A stretch of 64,000 bases of DNA, from assembly GCF_018991925.1 (NCBI RefSeq), contig NW_024735503.1, positions 2,600,907 through 2,664,906 on the forward strand, in the 5' to 3' direction. Numbering within the stretch: the stretch's first letter is position 1; the number at the start of each line of letters is the position of its first letter. Shown piece after piece: positions 52,034 to 64,000 of the stretch. The notes beneath the pieces are model-generated. The model was not told where the DNA came from. It was given only the letters and a program-made list of their open reading frames with translations, and did not search any database. This stretch comes from Homarus americanus (lineage: Eukaryota > Arthropoda > Malacostraca > Decapoda > Nephropidae). Both the position numbers and the translations under genes were made by a program.

Positions 52034-52600
52034 TCACTGTCTTCCGGCTGATTGACCGACTATGTGACCAAAGGAAATAATCAACTAATGGCTCTGTGGC
52101 TGGAAACTTTCTCTGTAATCCTCTTACAATATTTCAGGTACTAGTCGATTTCGGTACAATTCCTTGAAGTAATGTTTAGAATTTATATGCTAAGCTGATT
52201 GTTTGCACAACGAGAGATTACGATGCTGTTCCAATGAAGAAACTTACCAACAAGTACAGTAATGATACGTTCAGTATACTGTGCGCCTTCCCCATATCAT
52301 GACAAGATCAAAATACGAGTAAAAAACAAGTTTTACCGGAGCGTTTGTCACTATTGTGTCCAAATATCAGTTTCCTAGATCAAAAAGCGCCTGAGATATC
52401 TTCCGGACAGGCCAGCGAGAAACAAAACAATAAACAAATAGAGCAACCACAAAGTGTCACTCTGGTACACGCCTCGCACAGCACCTGAAGACATAATGAG
52501 GAGGGTACGGTGTATAACTAATGACCACGTGAAGGAAGTCTTGATCTTGGCTAGACTATTGTGTGTAGGATGGATGATACTGCGGTGATTGGTGCCAACC

Positions 52601-52602
<2 letters not shown>
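52034..52602. other. Intergenic, nothing recognised
   Basis: No gene or repeat recognised. Confidence 0.6.

Positions 52603-52640
<38 letters not shown>
52603..52640. repeat. (CA)n microsatellite
   Basis: About 18 CA units. Confidence 0.96.
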
Positions 52641-52642
<2 letters not shown>

Positions 52643-53432
52643 CTTAAAAGTAGACACACAGGCAATTGTTTATAAACATAACGGTATTTGGATTAAACAA
52701 AACTATTTTATTTTGTCTGAACAATGAACAATGAAAATATTTTGTCCACAAATAGTCGAAATAACTAAAGTTGTGGATAATTACAATGATTTTAAGATGC
52801 CAAAGGAAAACAGTTCATTGTTCCAAGTATTTTTTTCTTTTCCGTATATTGTAATTTGTTCCGGTGAAGTCGTTCCTAAGGTTTCTCTACGTCACTCAGC
52901 CATCAAATATTGTACATGATTGATATTGTCCTCGGTCGAGAAACAGGAAATTTGACTCCATTGGAAAGGCGTCTTCACCAAACCTTACATCCTATACCCG
53001 AGGAGATACACAGGACAATCGGGGTCTAATGGAGTGAAGTATTTTGAGACGGTTCAGAATACTCTATAATGATATCATGAATAATTTTGTTGTTGTGTTT
53101 TTTGTATTTCTGAGGAGACAATAAAACATCTTATTAATGAGAACATCTAGTGTAATTATCTGTTGGTGGCACACCCTCCCACACCATCAGGCAGTACAGT
53201 ATTTCAAGCACTCGGGTTAGTAAACAATATCCCTAATGAGGCCATTCGGTTCATATACTATTTTTTATACTCCCTTTGGTGTACACTGGGGCTCGTTAAT
53301 TCCATCCATTACTGGTATAATGAGGGAAGGATGTAGTGTACAGTACCAGCCTTCACAGTGTTAGCCGGTGACTTCACACAAAAGTCATTTTAGTACTTAA
53401 TGTATATATTGATAGTTATACACATTTAACTG
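52641..53432. other. Intergenic, nothing recognised
   Basis: AT-rich spacer. No coding or RNA signature. Confidence 0.6.

Positions 53433-53508
<76 letters not shown>
53433..53508. repeat. (AT)n microsatellite
   Basis: About 38 uninterrupted AT units. Confidence 0.98.
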
Positions 53509-53513
<5 letters not shown>

Positions 53514-53793
53514 CATAAAAGCCTAGACGTAGAAGAACGTGTCTGAATACTTTTAAGAGATCACGCTTGCTGGATGTGTGTTTAAGTAAGGTATTTACAT
53601 TCAGCTCGGGCGGCCCCGGCCTGGCAACAATACTCCTCTAAACTGTCTTCAACTCCGACTGTTTTCTTTTCATCTTTGTTTTTAATGTTTTTGTTTCACA
53701 AATTCTACTTTAGTATGATAGGTTGTAAAGAGATGAATGTGACAATGTGAACATTGAAGAGATTAAGTTTCAAGGAACTCATTAAAGAATGTT

Positions 53794-53905
53794 TTTCCTG
53801 AAATGCAAAAACGATAAATTTTTTTATTTCCAAATTTCATATATAAGTATTAAGGTTAATTGAGGCTTTTCCTGCTGGTTTAATTCGTTTTTGCATTTCA
53901 GGAAA
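53794..53905. repeat. Perfect 21-bp inverted repeat (foldback)
   Basis: The left arm at 53794-53814 starts TTTCCTGAAATGC and the right arm at 53885-53905 is its exact reverse complement. They are separated by a 70-bp AT-rich loop. Perfect identity implies recent origin or selection. It could be the ends of a tiny MITE or a transcribed stem. No clear target-site duplication. Confidence 0.88.
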
Positions 53906-54628
53906 TCCCATTAAAAGGGGATAACATCCACTCAAATTCATATTTTTCACCGATTATTGCAAAAATTTTTGAAGGTTTTAGAGAATCCCTGACCCATGCT
54001 AATATGACACTTACCCCAGCATAGGATATCAATCTGCAACATTTAAGACACAATATTATTTTTTTTAGAATGTCATACTAGTGAGGTGTGTGTCATATAA
54101 TTCCAATTTTTCCTTGTACAATGTTTTGCAAGATATTAAGAAGTATTAGCAGCCTTCAGAAGTACTGTACATACTGCAGTCATGACATATTAAATGTTTG
54201 GCTACTCAGAAAAGACGACCTATTGGAAAACCAGATGAAAACAAGACACACCGAAACAATCTTTGCTGACAACAAGCAAGTCTGAACGATCCGTAATGAT
54301 TTTCCTGTCTATTCTTCCACACTGATCTATCATTTACGTTGCCTCGGGCCAAAGTCTTAATACTAAACTGTGTAGTACTGCTCTCAACCTTTGATGAGGT
54401 TCCTTGTAAAGATATATTTAACATTTTATAGTTTGCAGTATATTTGTAAATCAACTTTAACTTAAAACAGAGGAAGTTAGGAGGAGACATAACTATAAGA
54501 AAATAGACGATGCGTATGGTTGATAACATCATCTACACTGTAATAAATTTCACATTTATGAATCCCTGACAATCAAGAGCATCACTTAAGATCATATTAT
54601 TCTTATCACTTTGTTTTATCAGTGCCCA
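53906..54628. other. Intergenic, nothing recognised
   Basis: AT-rich. Open frames at 54088-54532 on both strands have no motif. Confidence 0.6.
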
Positions 54629-54702
54629 CTCAGGACACTCTCAGGACAGACTCAGGACACACTGAGGACACACTCAGGACACACTCAGGACACACTCAGA
54701 CA
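54629..54702. repeat. 11-bp minisatellite (ACTCAGGACAC)
   Basis: About seven units of GGACACACTCA. The first two are slightly diverged. Confidence 0.93.
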
Positions 54703-56401
54703 GCAATGTTCTTAGACGGTGACCACTGACCAAGGCTTTATTAACTAAGGTGAAGTATGTTAATGTGTTGGTCACTACCCACATGTCGTTAATAAAACTT
54801 TCATATTAGGATTATGTTATTTTATTAGTACAACACTAAAACTACGGACAATAGTACATATGTTAGTGACATTGTTTCGAAAGGAAAAAATTATTGAAGG
54901 TTTTGTAATGTACCTAGAGTAAACTAAAATGCTTTTATAAAAAGCAAGACGAATTCATTAGAGAAAAAAAATACTCTTGCCTGCACTTGTATTCAGCGAA
55001 GTCCCATGACGTCTAGAAAAAACCGAGTCTATTCAGAGTTGCTGGAAAGCTTCTTGCATTTAGCCACTAAACGTACTGTAACTTACGGTCTGGTTCTGCG
55101 ACTTTCGCAGGCTTATCATCTAGAGCCTGAAGGTATAGCTGCTCCGTGCTGGCACTGTCAAGCTTGCTTTAGTGGCTTTAAGAGCAATGAACGAGTGCGC
55201 TCATCTTGCAAAAATTACACGTCACAAAACAGTTGAAAGCTTTTATACACTGGTGGAAGATTAGCCGCAGAGGAGTTCATTTATGTGCATAAGGCAGATG
55301 CTTCCGAGCTACTGGTGAGGGGCAGTGTTAGTTGTCTTGGAATAATTAAACTTAGTCATTTACTATTTAGATCATTAATAATATGAGCACACCTACACCA
55401 TTAATGGCTAATATCTCATTCATTTATTTCCCAGTCATAAACCTTTTATTCGGTAATTCAGTGACCTTACTACAATACTATTTCCTAGCTACAATACTCT
55501 TTCAATTTGTAAAGGTAAAATTCCTGGGTCTGGTTATGATCACTATATTTTGTCAACTATGCATTCAAATTTCTAGGATGGGTTGATAGACCTGCACTGA
55601 GTTTGGTAAGTTCTATCCACAATTAATTTTCAAGTAAGTTTTCCACCTTCGTGATTATGAAATATCAATCTGGCCGGGGTTGATGGGTGGAAGTAATGAA
55701 GTGGCGCTGACGAGGCGTGGCCAAGTTGTGATGAAGCTGAAATAAATTTTATAGAAGCGATATCGACCAACATTGATATGATCTCGGTATCAGAGGTGAA
55801 GGTTGTCGTATTAGTGGTGTACCTGATGTGGTTGATGATCATATATTTGATCGGGAAGGTGACACATTTCTGACCCATGTCACTTAGACGTCGTGGTTGT
55901 GGTGTCGGTATAATACTTCGGTCACTTTTTCATCATACATCCCAATATAAATGAGTGGCGTAAATATCATTAAAACTATGATACGTGTCTGGTGTTTCTA
56001 GTGATTTAAATATCAGTAACTATATATCAAACTCTCTTGTTTGTTTTTAGAACTTTTACATTTTCAAAATTCGTCTTGGAAACATGAAATATATATCATT
56101 CTAGTCTGAAGATAATGACTGACACTATCGGGAAAATAATCACGCCGACCCATTGCTCATATATGGTTTGTCTCTTATGCCAGTCAGACTCAAGTGAATT
56201 GTCTAGGCACCACCGAGGCTGCGTTTGTTTCTGATGATTTCACCGTAGTTCCAACACTTGAATTATCGGTGGGTTATCATCTATAGGGGCGTTGAGAAGG
56301 GCTATCATATGGTCCCTCTCCATCCCTCACAGTGAAATACATCACAAAGGATCCAGTCTTACTTTGATGTCGCATGTAGCGTGATTCATTCTGCAACCAA
56401 G
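54703..56401. other. Intergenic, nothing firm
   Basis: A plus frame at 55006-55236 encodes a cysteine-containing product (CWHCQACFSGF) that does not fit a standard zinc-finger spacing. No gene called. Confidence 0.5.

Positions 56402-56470
<69 letters not shown>
56402..56470. repeat. (CT)n microsatellite, about 34 units
   Basis: Uninterrupted CT dinucleotides. Confidence 0.98.
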
Positions 56471-56472
<2 letters not shown>

Positions 56473-56564
56473 ATTTATGCTTTATTTTCTTACTTCTCTC
56501 TATTACACAATCATTTCTTTTACACAGACACACTGACCATATTGTGACGTCACAGCTGATCCCT
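56471..56564. other. Spacer with a GTGACGTCAC palindrome
   Basis: GTGACGTCAC lies at 56544-56553, followed by CAGCTG (56552-56557), just upstream of a 31-bp satellite. Confidence 0.6.
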
Positions 56565-56774
56565 CACTGCTGTAAACAAAGACTCACGTAACATTCACTG
56601 CTGTAAACAAAGACTCACGTAACATTCACTGCTGTAAACAAAGACTCGTGTAACATTCACTGCTGTAAACAAAGACTCGTGTAACATTCACTGCTGTAAA
56701 CAAAGACTCGTGTAACATTCACTGCTGTAACAAAGACTCACGTAACATTCACTGCTGTAACAAAGACTCACATA
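56565..56774. repeat. 31-bp minisatellite, seven copies
   Basis: Unit: CACTGCTGTAAACAAAGACT + CACGTAACATT. Copies 1-2 have CACG, copies 3-5 have CGTG, and copies 6-7 lack one A (30 bp). The ordered blocks of variants record stepwise amplification. Confidence 0.96.
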
Positions 56775-56968
56775 GCACAGTTGAGACAAAGAGGATCATG
56801 GCACTGAGGAGTAACTACAACAGTGAGAGAGGCTTGTCTGGCACTCGTGTACTAGACTCTTCATGATAGGTCGCTCGTGGTTGGGTGAGTGCCAGTTTGG
56901 TGCCTCTCTTATGTCGACCTGCTCCTGGAGGGTTATTGCCAGCATGTGCACACACAGTCAAGAAGCTC

Positions 56969-57150
56969 TCTCTCTCTCTCTCTCTCTCTTATTCTCAGAA
57001 GTTCATTCACTCGCGCCCCCTCTCAAGGTCTCAGGCCCAGGAAATAGATCTAGAGCCCTACTGTTACTTTTGATTCTGGTCTCCGTAATTATTCCCTCCT
57101 TTTAACCTTCTCCCCACCCCCCTCCCTCCCTCCCTCCCTCCCTCCCTCCC
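56969..57150. repeat. (CT)n and (CCCT)n tracts
   Basis: CT repeat at about 56967-56989 and a CCCT run of about eight units at about 57118-57150, with unremarkable sequence between them. Confidence 0.9.
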
Positions 57151-58695
57151 TTCTCACACACACTGTCAAGTCCCATTATTTTCTGCCTCTCTAAGATATT
57201 TAAGTTAATTCTCCTATTGCTTTAATACTTTGAAATCTCTTTGAATTTAGCCTATAATAATTATAGAGTATTCGTTAAAGTATTCACTAACTATTATCAT
57301 AATTTTGGCTAATGTATATTATTGTTAGTAGCAACATTAGCCATCAATAAGTGGCGTTGATCTGTCTTCTTTCACCTTGCTTAAACTCGGTTTACTTTGA
57401 ATAATTTAGTTTAACAACTGAACACCGTAATCAAACGGGATAGTATGACAAATCCAAAAGTACCAATTTTTTTTGTTTGAGAATCAGATTTCACGAAAAT
57501 AATTGAAATCTTAAGAATGAAGATGATGCCTGGAGCATCAGGCGGGTTATGTGAGAACGTTATGGAGGCTGCTCTTAGCTCTCGTGCCATATACTATAAG
57601 CATGAGACAATGTTAAGGCAGGCGCTACCTGCCTTAGAGACAAGGTAGTGTACTAATGCACGTCTGGCAGGGCTATAACCTACCTCTTAGCACTAAGAAT
57701 GATCAAGACTAAAGACAACAAAAATATCAACAGTGAATGTTAGGGTTTGTGAGATGAGGATGAATGAAGGTGCCGCAATACAGAACCTGATATGTCTTGG
57801 TCTCGCTCCATTGTTTGGTGCAAAATATACCCGGGAAATCCCATGTTCGTAAATATTTTTGGGTGTGAAGTGGCGACACATGACCCACTGCACCATGTAT
57901 TGTAACTCCCTCCTCTTAGGAATCGCGGAGACAGGGACACACCATGCAGTGAGGCAAAATATAACCCGCCACACCGTGTATTGTGCGTCCGCCCCAACGT
58001 GAGGTGGTTGTGGAGGCGGTGGCAGGCCATCTGTTGTCGCAGGTAATATCGAGTGGAGGAGGCAGAGCACGCCAGGTTGTGAAACATTACTTGGCGCTCT
58101 GGGGTGTCTGCTCTCCTCTGCCTCAGGTTACCTCGCTGAAATCTGTGTGATTTGGTCAGGAAATTTGGCTGTTAAGATAATATTAAATAGATATTTGATC
58201 ACGAATACATTCTGCGGTTATAAAATTTATCGCACATACTTCTTGCTTGTGTATATTAAAAATTACGGAGTGTATTGCTTCAAAGTAGCTTCAAATAATA
58301 TTAAGGCTGAGTTCCTTGGGTTAGTACTACCATAGTAGTTGTAGGATAATGTCACTGTTTATCGTCATAGTTATATCCTTCTTCGATTATGAAATTTCAG
58401 GACAAAGACTCGTAGTCAGACTGTCGGTCCAACACTGGGCCATGGCGGCCACCAGGTCCAGCCTACGTGGGTTATACCGTTTAACCCATGTAAGAGTCGA
58501 ACCTGACCTTTAAACGGTAGCCTCGCCTCGTTGTTCGGGAACCTTTACACCGTTTGCTCCGTTATTGAAACACCCGCTATAACCTTCTTTAAAATTAGTA
58601 TTCCTCTCTTAAATCCGCGTTCATTTTTCCCCTGCCCTCCCCATCCTCCCACTCAACCAGCGGCTATCTACCAAGTGATTGTCTTTTACCCTCAG
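57151..58695. other. Intergenic with small hairpins
   Basis: TAAGGCAGG (57614-57622) and CCTGCCTTA (57628-57636) form a perfect 9-bp stem with a 5-nt loop. TACCGTTTA (58475-58483) and TAAACGGTA (58511-58519) form a 9-bp stem with a 27-nt loop. Overlapping minus frames at 57693-58087 have no family motif. Confidence 0.6.
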
Positions 58696-58796
58696 TCCAC
58701 CCAATGATCTACCTGTCGCCCTCACTTCACCCATTGATCTACCTGTCGCCCTCACTTCACCCATTGACTCTACCTGTCACCCTCACTTCACCCGAC
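58696..58796. repeat. 30-bp minisatellite, about three copies
   Basis: Unit: TTGATCTACCTGTCGCCCTC + ACTTCACCCA. The third copy is slightly altered. Confidence 0.93.
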
Positions 58797-58935
58797 ACAC
58801 CTCTCTCATCTTTCCTCCCGTCTTACCTTCACTCCTCCGCGACAAACTTACTTCCTCTCGGGCCAACACGCATACTCTATTCGTCCCTTGAATCTTTTCT
58901 TTTGACTGGATTTCGCTTATGGTTATGTTATTTTA

Positions 58936-59000
58936 GGTTAGGTTAGGTTAGGTGAGGTGAGGTGAGGTTAGGTTAGGTTAGGTGAGGTGAGGTGAGGTTA
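58936..59000. repeat. Telomere-like higher-order repeat (GGTTA x3, GGTGA x3)
   Basis: Thirteen perfect pentamers: three GGTTA, three GGTGA, three GGTTA, three GGTGA, one GGTTA. This is a 30-bp higher-order unit repeated twice with no error. Confidence 0.97.
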
Positions 59001-59565
59001 AACTAAAGGTATCTCTGTGTAAATGTACTGTAGACCGGCCGCTAAAGTAGCACCAATTCCTTCCCTTCCTTAACTTGCGTCACCCCTCTACTCTGTCCTT
59101 CGCATCTATTTGATTTAAGTAGTTTGATGAGGTTAAAGTTGGTCAGATTTAACCAGATGAAGCTTGTGGTTTCTATAGGAACATCTGGCTCTCGTATGGT
59201 CGAGCAGTGAAGACGAAGAGTAGAGTCCCTCAGCCTTGTCACCACCACGAGAGACCTGGTGTTGGATAGGAAGATAAACAAGGACATTTTGAGCATAAAG
59301 TTTAGTCTCAATAAAGTAATGTGTTTTGAGTATTTGAATTTGCATGGTTGTGAGCTCGGTAATGTTGTTAAGATGTAAATATTGTTTTAGAATGGAATGT
59401 GTCACCCTCCTACCCAGTTGTTTGCTGCGGTTACCTCATAGATAAACAAATATTTATTCGGTACACTTATATAGTTTTTATAAAAATGCTCATCTTTTTT
59501 ATGTATTATTCCATTGTGAATCACTTCCTCTTTCCTGGGTAAAATGTATAATAAAACGTGAGTCT

Positions 59566-59568
<3 letters not shown>
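59001..59568. other. Intergenic, nothing recognised
   Basis: Minus frames at 59042-59405 have no recognised motif. Confidence 0.6.

Positions 59569-59627
<59 letters not shown>
59569..59627. repeat. (GT)n microsatellite, about 29 units
   Basis: Uninterrupted GT dinucleotides. Confidence 0.98.
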
Positions 59628-59629
<2 letters not shown>

Positions 59630-59767
59630 ATGGTGGGGGAGGGAGTTAAATCAAAACCCAACTATATTTATATTTAATGTCGATATTGTTGATGGGTTAT
59701 AAACTACCTCCCGGTGATACGGGCGGCCTCACTTTGAAGCCCAGGTCAGTTATATATTAAATCAACT

Positions 59768-60058
59768 AGTGGGTTGGTGGGGTAGGGGGCGTGAAGGTGG
59801 GTGGGAGAGTGGGTGGGTAGGTTGGTGGGAGGGGCGTGGTGGGTGGGAGAGTGGGTGGGGGTAGGTTGGTGGGGTAGGGGCGTGAAGGTTGGTGGGAGGT
59901 GGGTGGGTAGGTTGGTGGGAGTAGGGGGCGTGTAGGTGGGTGGGAGAGTGGGTGGGTAGGTTGGTGGGGTAGGGGGGCGTGAAGGTGGGTGGGAGAGTGG
60001 GTGGGTAGGTTGGTGGGGTAGGGCGTGAAGGTGGGTGGGAGAGTGGGTGGGTGGTTTT
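59768..60058. repeat. G-rich minisatellite, about 45-50 bp unit
   Basis: Six to seven units of GGGTGGGAGAGTGGGTGGGT + AGGTTGGTGGGGTAGGGGCG + TGAAGGT, with indels. Four or more G-triplets per unit on the plus strand make it a strong G-quadruplex candidate. Minus frames (THPPTFTPP type) are repeat translations. Confidence 0.95.
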
Positions 60059-61667
60059 TGTGGGTGTACTTTCATGACTTAATTTTGCAGTCGTTTGAAG
60101 TTTCATGTTTCAGTGATTTATTGTTGGATAAAAAATGTTCCTGTCGATATGTACAAAAACCCATTAAAATGTAAGTAATAAGACCAAAGCGGTCACCCTG
60201 GCGCAGCACCATTCAAAGGTCGGGTACCTGGAAAACATCGACTCATGATGACAAAGCACATTTACATCATATTTGAAGTGCATTGGTTTCGTTGCGTTTG
60301 AGAATCGTTCATACTATAGGCAGCGACAAGTCACCAAACAGTATTACATGTGTGCTTATACACATACATACTGTTGCTTTAATGACTTATTGATATAAAA
60401 ATCTCTGAGGGCTCAATAGTCAGTTAATTCAGTACATGCGCCCTTACTTCTGAGCCAGTCTGACCTTGTGAATTTCACTAAATTTATTTTGGTAATATTT
60501 AAATATTTTGATTAAACTGCTGCAAATTTTTAACAATCATACAATCATCTTTTTTTTAACATGTAAGGAAATTTAAAATTTGGATACTAAAAGAGTTTTC
60601 TTATTTTGTTATAACCAGCAACTTTTATTCAACTTTGGACGCCTTCTTGCTATCCAATCCTTCAATAATTGTTTATATTTTACAAGAATTTTACAATCTT
60701 CCAATTTTTGTTTTATTAAAGTTTTCACAGTTAACAGCAGACTAACGTTCTATGTAGATGTTGTCGCCTTCAGCTGCCTTATTGACCATTGATGAAAAAC
60801 AAAGACAAATTTATTACCAAAATAATCACCGGGAGGAAAGTGTCTTACAAGTTAAAGTACAGTAAACTCCATGGTACCATATTTTATACGGCAATGAGTA
60901 TCACCAGTCAACAACTACAACCAATCGCATGACCTATATCGCTAAGTGTCGAGACGATTTTGGCCAAGTTAGTACTCGTCAAATTTCAAAAGTATCTAAA
61001 TTGTCTGAGAAAAAATCTATGTATGGGAAACAACACTAGAAGCAGGGAAACGTTGGTCGTGGATAATATTTTCTGAGGCACGCCACGGAGGAGGAAAGGA
61101 TGCAGAGATGAAGAGTCAGAATACTAAAGTCAAGACCCGTGACAAATGAAGGGTGAGGTGGGGAAGGACCCGAGGTGAGAAAGACGTATGTCCTGCAGTC
61201 TCGACGTCTGGGACAGTAATGGTAAGAGTCGAGAATTTACAGTGAGAGGAATAATCTGACGCTGTGTGCTCTGTCCCCGGCTCCCAGGGGTCGGCCACAA
61301 ACGTGAATATATACCGTTGGTAAATATAGCCCTTTTATAACTACACAATGATGATAATAAAAATGATAATAATAATAACTGCAAAAATAATAATAAATTA
61401 TCAGAGGAACTATCAAACGCTGGTCTATTCATATATGGAAAAATCAAGAATTGTTTAATGTAAAATATAATAACAGGCAAACCATTTTTTAGACGTCTGT
61501 GTCACTGCTTTCATAATTACATTCACCTTTCATGTTAAATCGAAATGTAAATCATCGGTACTAAATATTAATAACACAGACTGTATGTACACAAGCGTTA
61601 TTAACTTTACCAACCATCAGTGAATAATTACTGTCGATCCTCACCTTGTTATCCAGTATCTGCATCT
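60059..61667. other. Intergenic, nothing recognised
   Basis: AT-rich, with short AAT/ATAATA patches around 61355-61395. No coding signature. Confidence 0.6.
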
Positions 61668-61728
61668 GACCTAAACTAACCTGACCTAACCTGATCTGAC
61701 CTGACCTGACCTGACCTGACCTGACCTA
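61668..61728. repeat. (CCTGA)n, i.e. TCAGG-type pentamer array
   Basis: About twelve pentamers, of which the last seven are perfect CTGAC. The first units are CCTAA variants. On the other strand this is (TCAGG)n with TTAGG at its edge. Confidence 0.93.
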
Positions 61729-62730
61729 GTTGGCTATCTTATGACGATATGTTGCGATAAATAGGGCTAATTACTTCATAAGGATTACAGCACAAAAATT
61801 TCACATACTAAGTCTAACAGGGTAGTTACCTCGCCAAGTAATATTCATTGTTCAAAAATATACTAGTTATCTGACTCTGGAGGCCAAGTTCTTTACTCGT
61901 ATGAATGGTTGGCAGAGATGGTTCAACTGACTCTGATCTTTATATAATTAAGAAATATGTGTTTACCTGTGTTCCTTATCTTTGTTATGTATCCGCCTCC
62001 CTCCTCCCAGAACATGCTGTGGAGTTTAATCATTTTCAATAGGTCCTTCCTGCTCTCCCGTTGTGTTAATGATCACTGTTGTTCAGGAAGAGACAACTCA
62101 TAGGGTCAAGTTTGTGAAGGATGAGTAAACAGGAGAGAGGATCTGTTTATCTTTCCTCGATCAGAGATTCAGTATTGTTTACGTTATTCTAGAAAATAAA
62201 CAATTATAATTTTAATATTATAATAAAAATAAAACACTAAAGACATTAACTTGACCTAGACTATAATTCAAGTAAAGTCTGGTCAAATTTTCTACAGCAA
62301 AAGTATATTAAAAAAAATCCTACACTTACCTACAACACAACTACACAATCATAACCAAACGTAACTTGGTTTATTTTGGGATAATTTTGAGTTTAGAAGC
62401 GTAGTTTATTATAACGCAACACTATAAACACAACCTTGTTGTTCAGCCGCCATAGTGAAGTATAATTGTCATAGGGGGAGGGAGTTATAGGTTTAACAAA
62501 TTATGTACGTACATTCATTTATGCTAATTATGAATTATTAAGTTTGGGGACTGAAATTAATGAAAATACCTGGCTATCATTTGCCTCCGCCATCATCAGG
62601 TGAGAGAAATGCGTTGCTTATTACCACAAAACAGTATCGCTATATTTAAAAATATTATTTTTTATTTATGGAACAAATCAAGAACTCTTACATATTCATA
62701 CTTTATATAATTTTTTACATTATTAGAAAA
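61729..62730. other. Intergenic, nothing recognised
   Basis: AT-rich spacer. No gene signature. Confidence 0.6.
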
Positions 62731-63926
<1,196 letters not shown>

Positions 63927-64000
63927 TCTATCTCAATATATTTTTGTATGTCCTAAATGATTAAGTGATGAGACAATATTAGGAGAGTCTGGGGTAGAGG

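Noticed and set aside
55006..55236. Cys-rich frame (CWHCQACFSGF) as a zinc-binding protein
   Set aside because: Spacing does not match any standard zinc finger, the frame is short and isolated.
58470..58525. Minus-strand GGTTCGACTCT resembling a tRNA B box
   Set aside because: No acceptor or T-stem pairing can be built around it and no A box at suitable distance. At most a remnant of a tRNA-derived SINE, and more likely chance.

Overview
The window is noncoding-rich, AT-biased animal DNA, most likely from an arthropod. I lean towards a decapod crustacean, but this is an inference. The support is the very high density of long microsatellites ((AT)n, (GT)n, (CA)n, (GCGT)n, (ACAT)n), the many minisatellites, recurring TTAGG-type pentamers (the arthropod telomere motif) at interstitial sites, and decayed non-LTR retrotransposons. 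I see no operons, ribosome binding sites, CRISPR, rRNA or intact tRNA genes, and no open frame that I would call an intact host gene. Almost every open frame of 60 codons or more is either a random frame or runs through a stop-free tandem repeat.

The recognisable protein-derived material is all from mobile elements and all broken. There is a non-LTR reverse-transcriptase fragment near 429-728 (+). A second, larger one lies at 36339-37140 (-) and is cut off at a (CA)n tract before its catalytic box. A gag/ORF1-like frame with a perfect CX2CX4HX4C zinc knuckle lies at 30933-31595 (-) and is interrupted by one TAG codon. Weaker candidates are 19230-19370 (BEL/Pao gag-like) and 44305-44514 (-).

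The non-autonomous and structural elements are the most interesting part. They are a 174-bp pogo/Tigger-like MITE with TA duplications (40271-40444); a foldback element of about 420 bp with 70-80 bp terminal inverted repeats and a candidate ATTAT duplication (22576-22998); a 122-nt near-perfect hairpin (12971-13092); a perfect 21-bp inverted repeat (53794-53905); an inverted array of a short GGGGCTTTTGTCC-like motif around an AT-rich core (46343-46619); a 13-bp-arm palindrome between two (AT)n tracts (25835-25919); and an old direct duplication of about 265 bp (11511-12154).

By region: 0-12 kb holds a LINE remnant, several minisatellites and the direct duplication. 12-26 kb holds the hairpin, the foldback element and large microsatellites. 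26-38 kb is quiet apart from the gag-like frame and the LINE fragment. 38-48 kb holds the MITE, a 48-bp minisatellite, the inverted GGGGCTTTTGTCC array and a 28-bp satellite. 48-64 kb is simple repeats, a perfectly regular 3+3 telomere-like higher-order repeat (58936-59000), a G-rich minisatellite and terminal (AT)n. No genes act together here. The window reads as intergenic or deep intronic sequence shaped by retroelement decay and repeat slippage.
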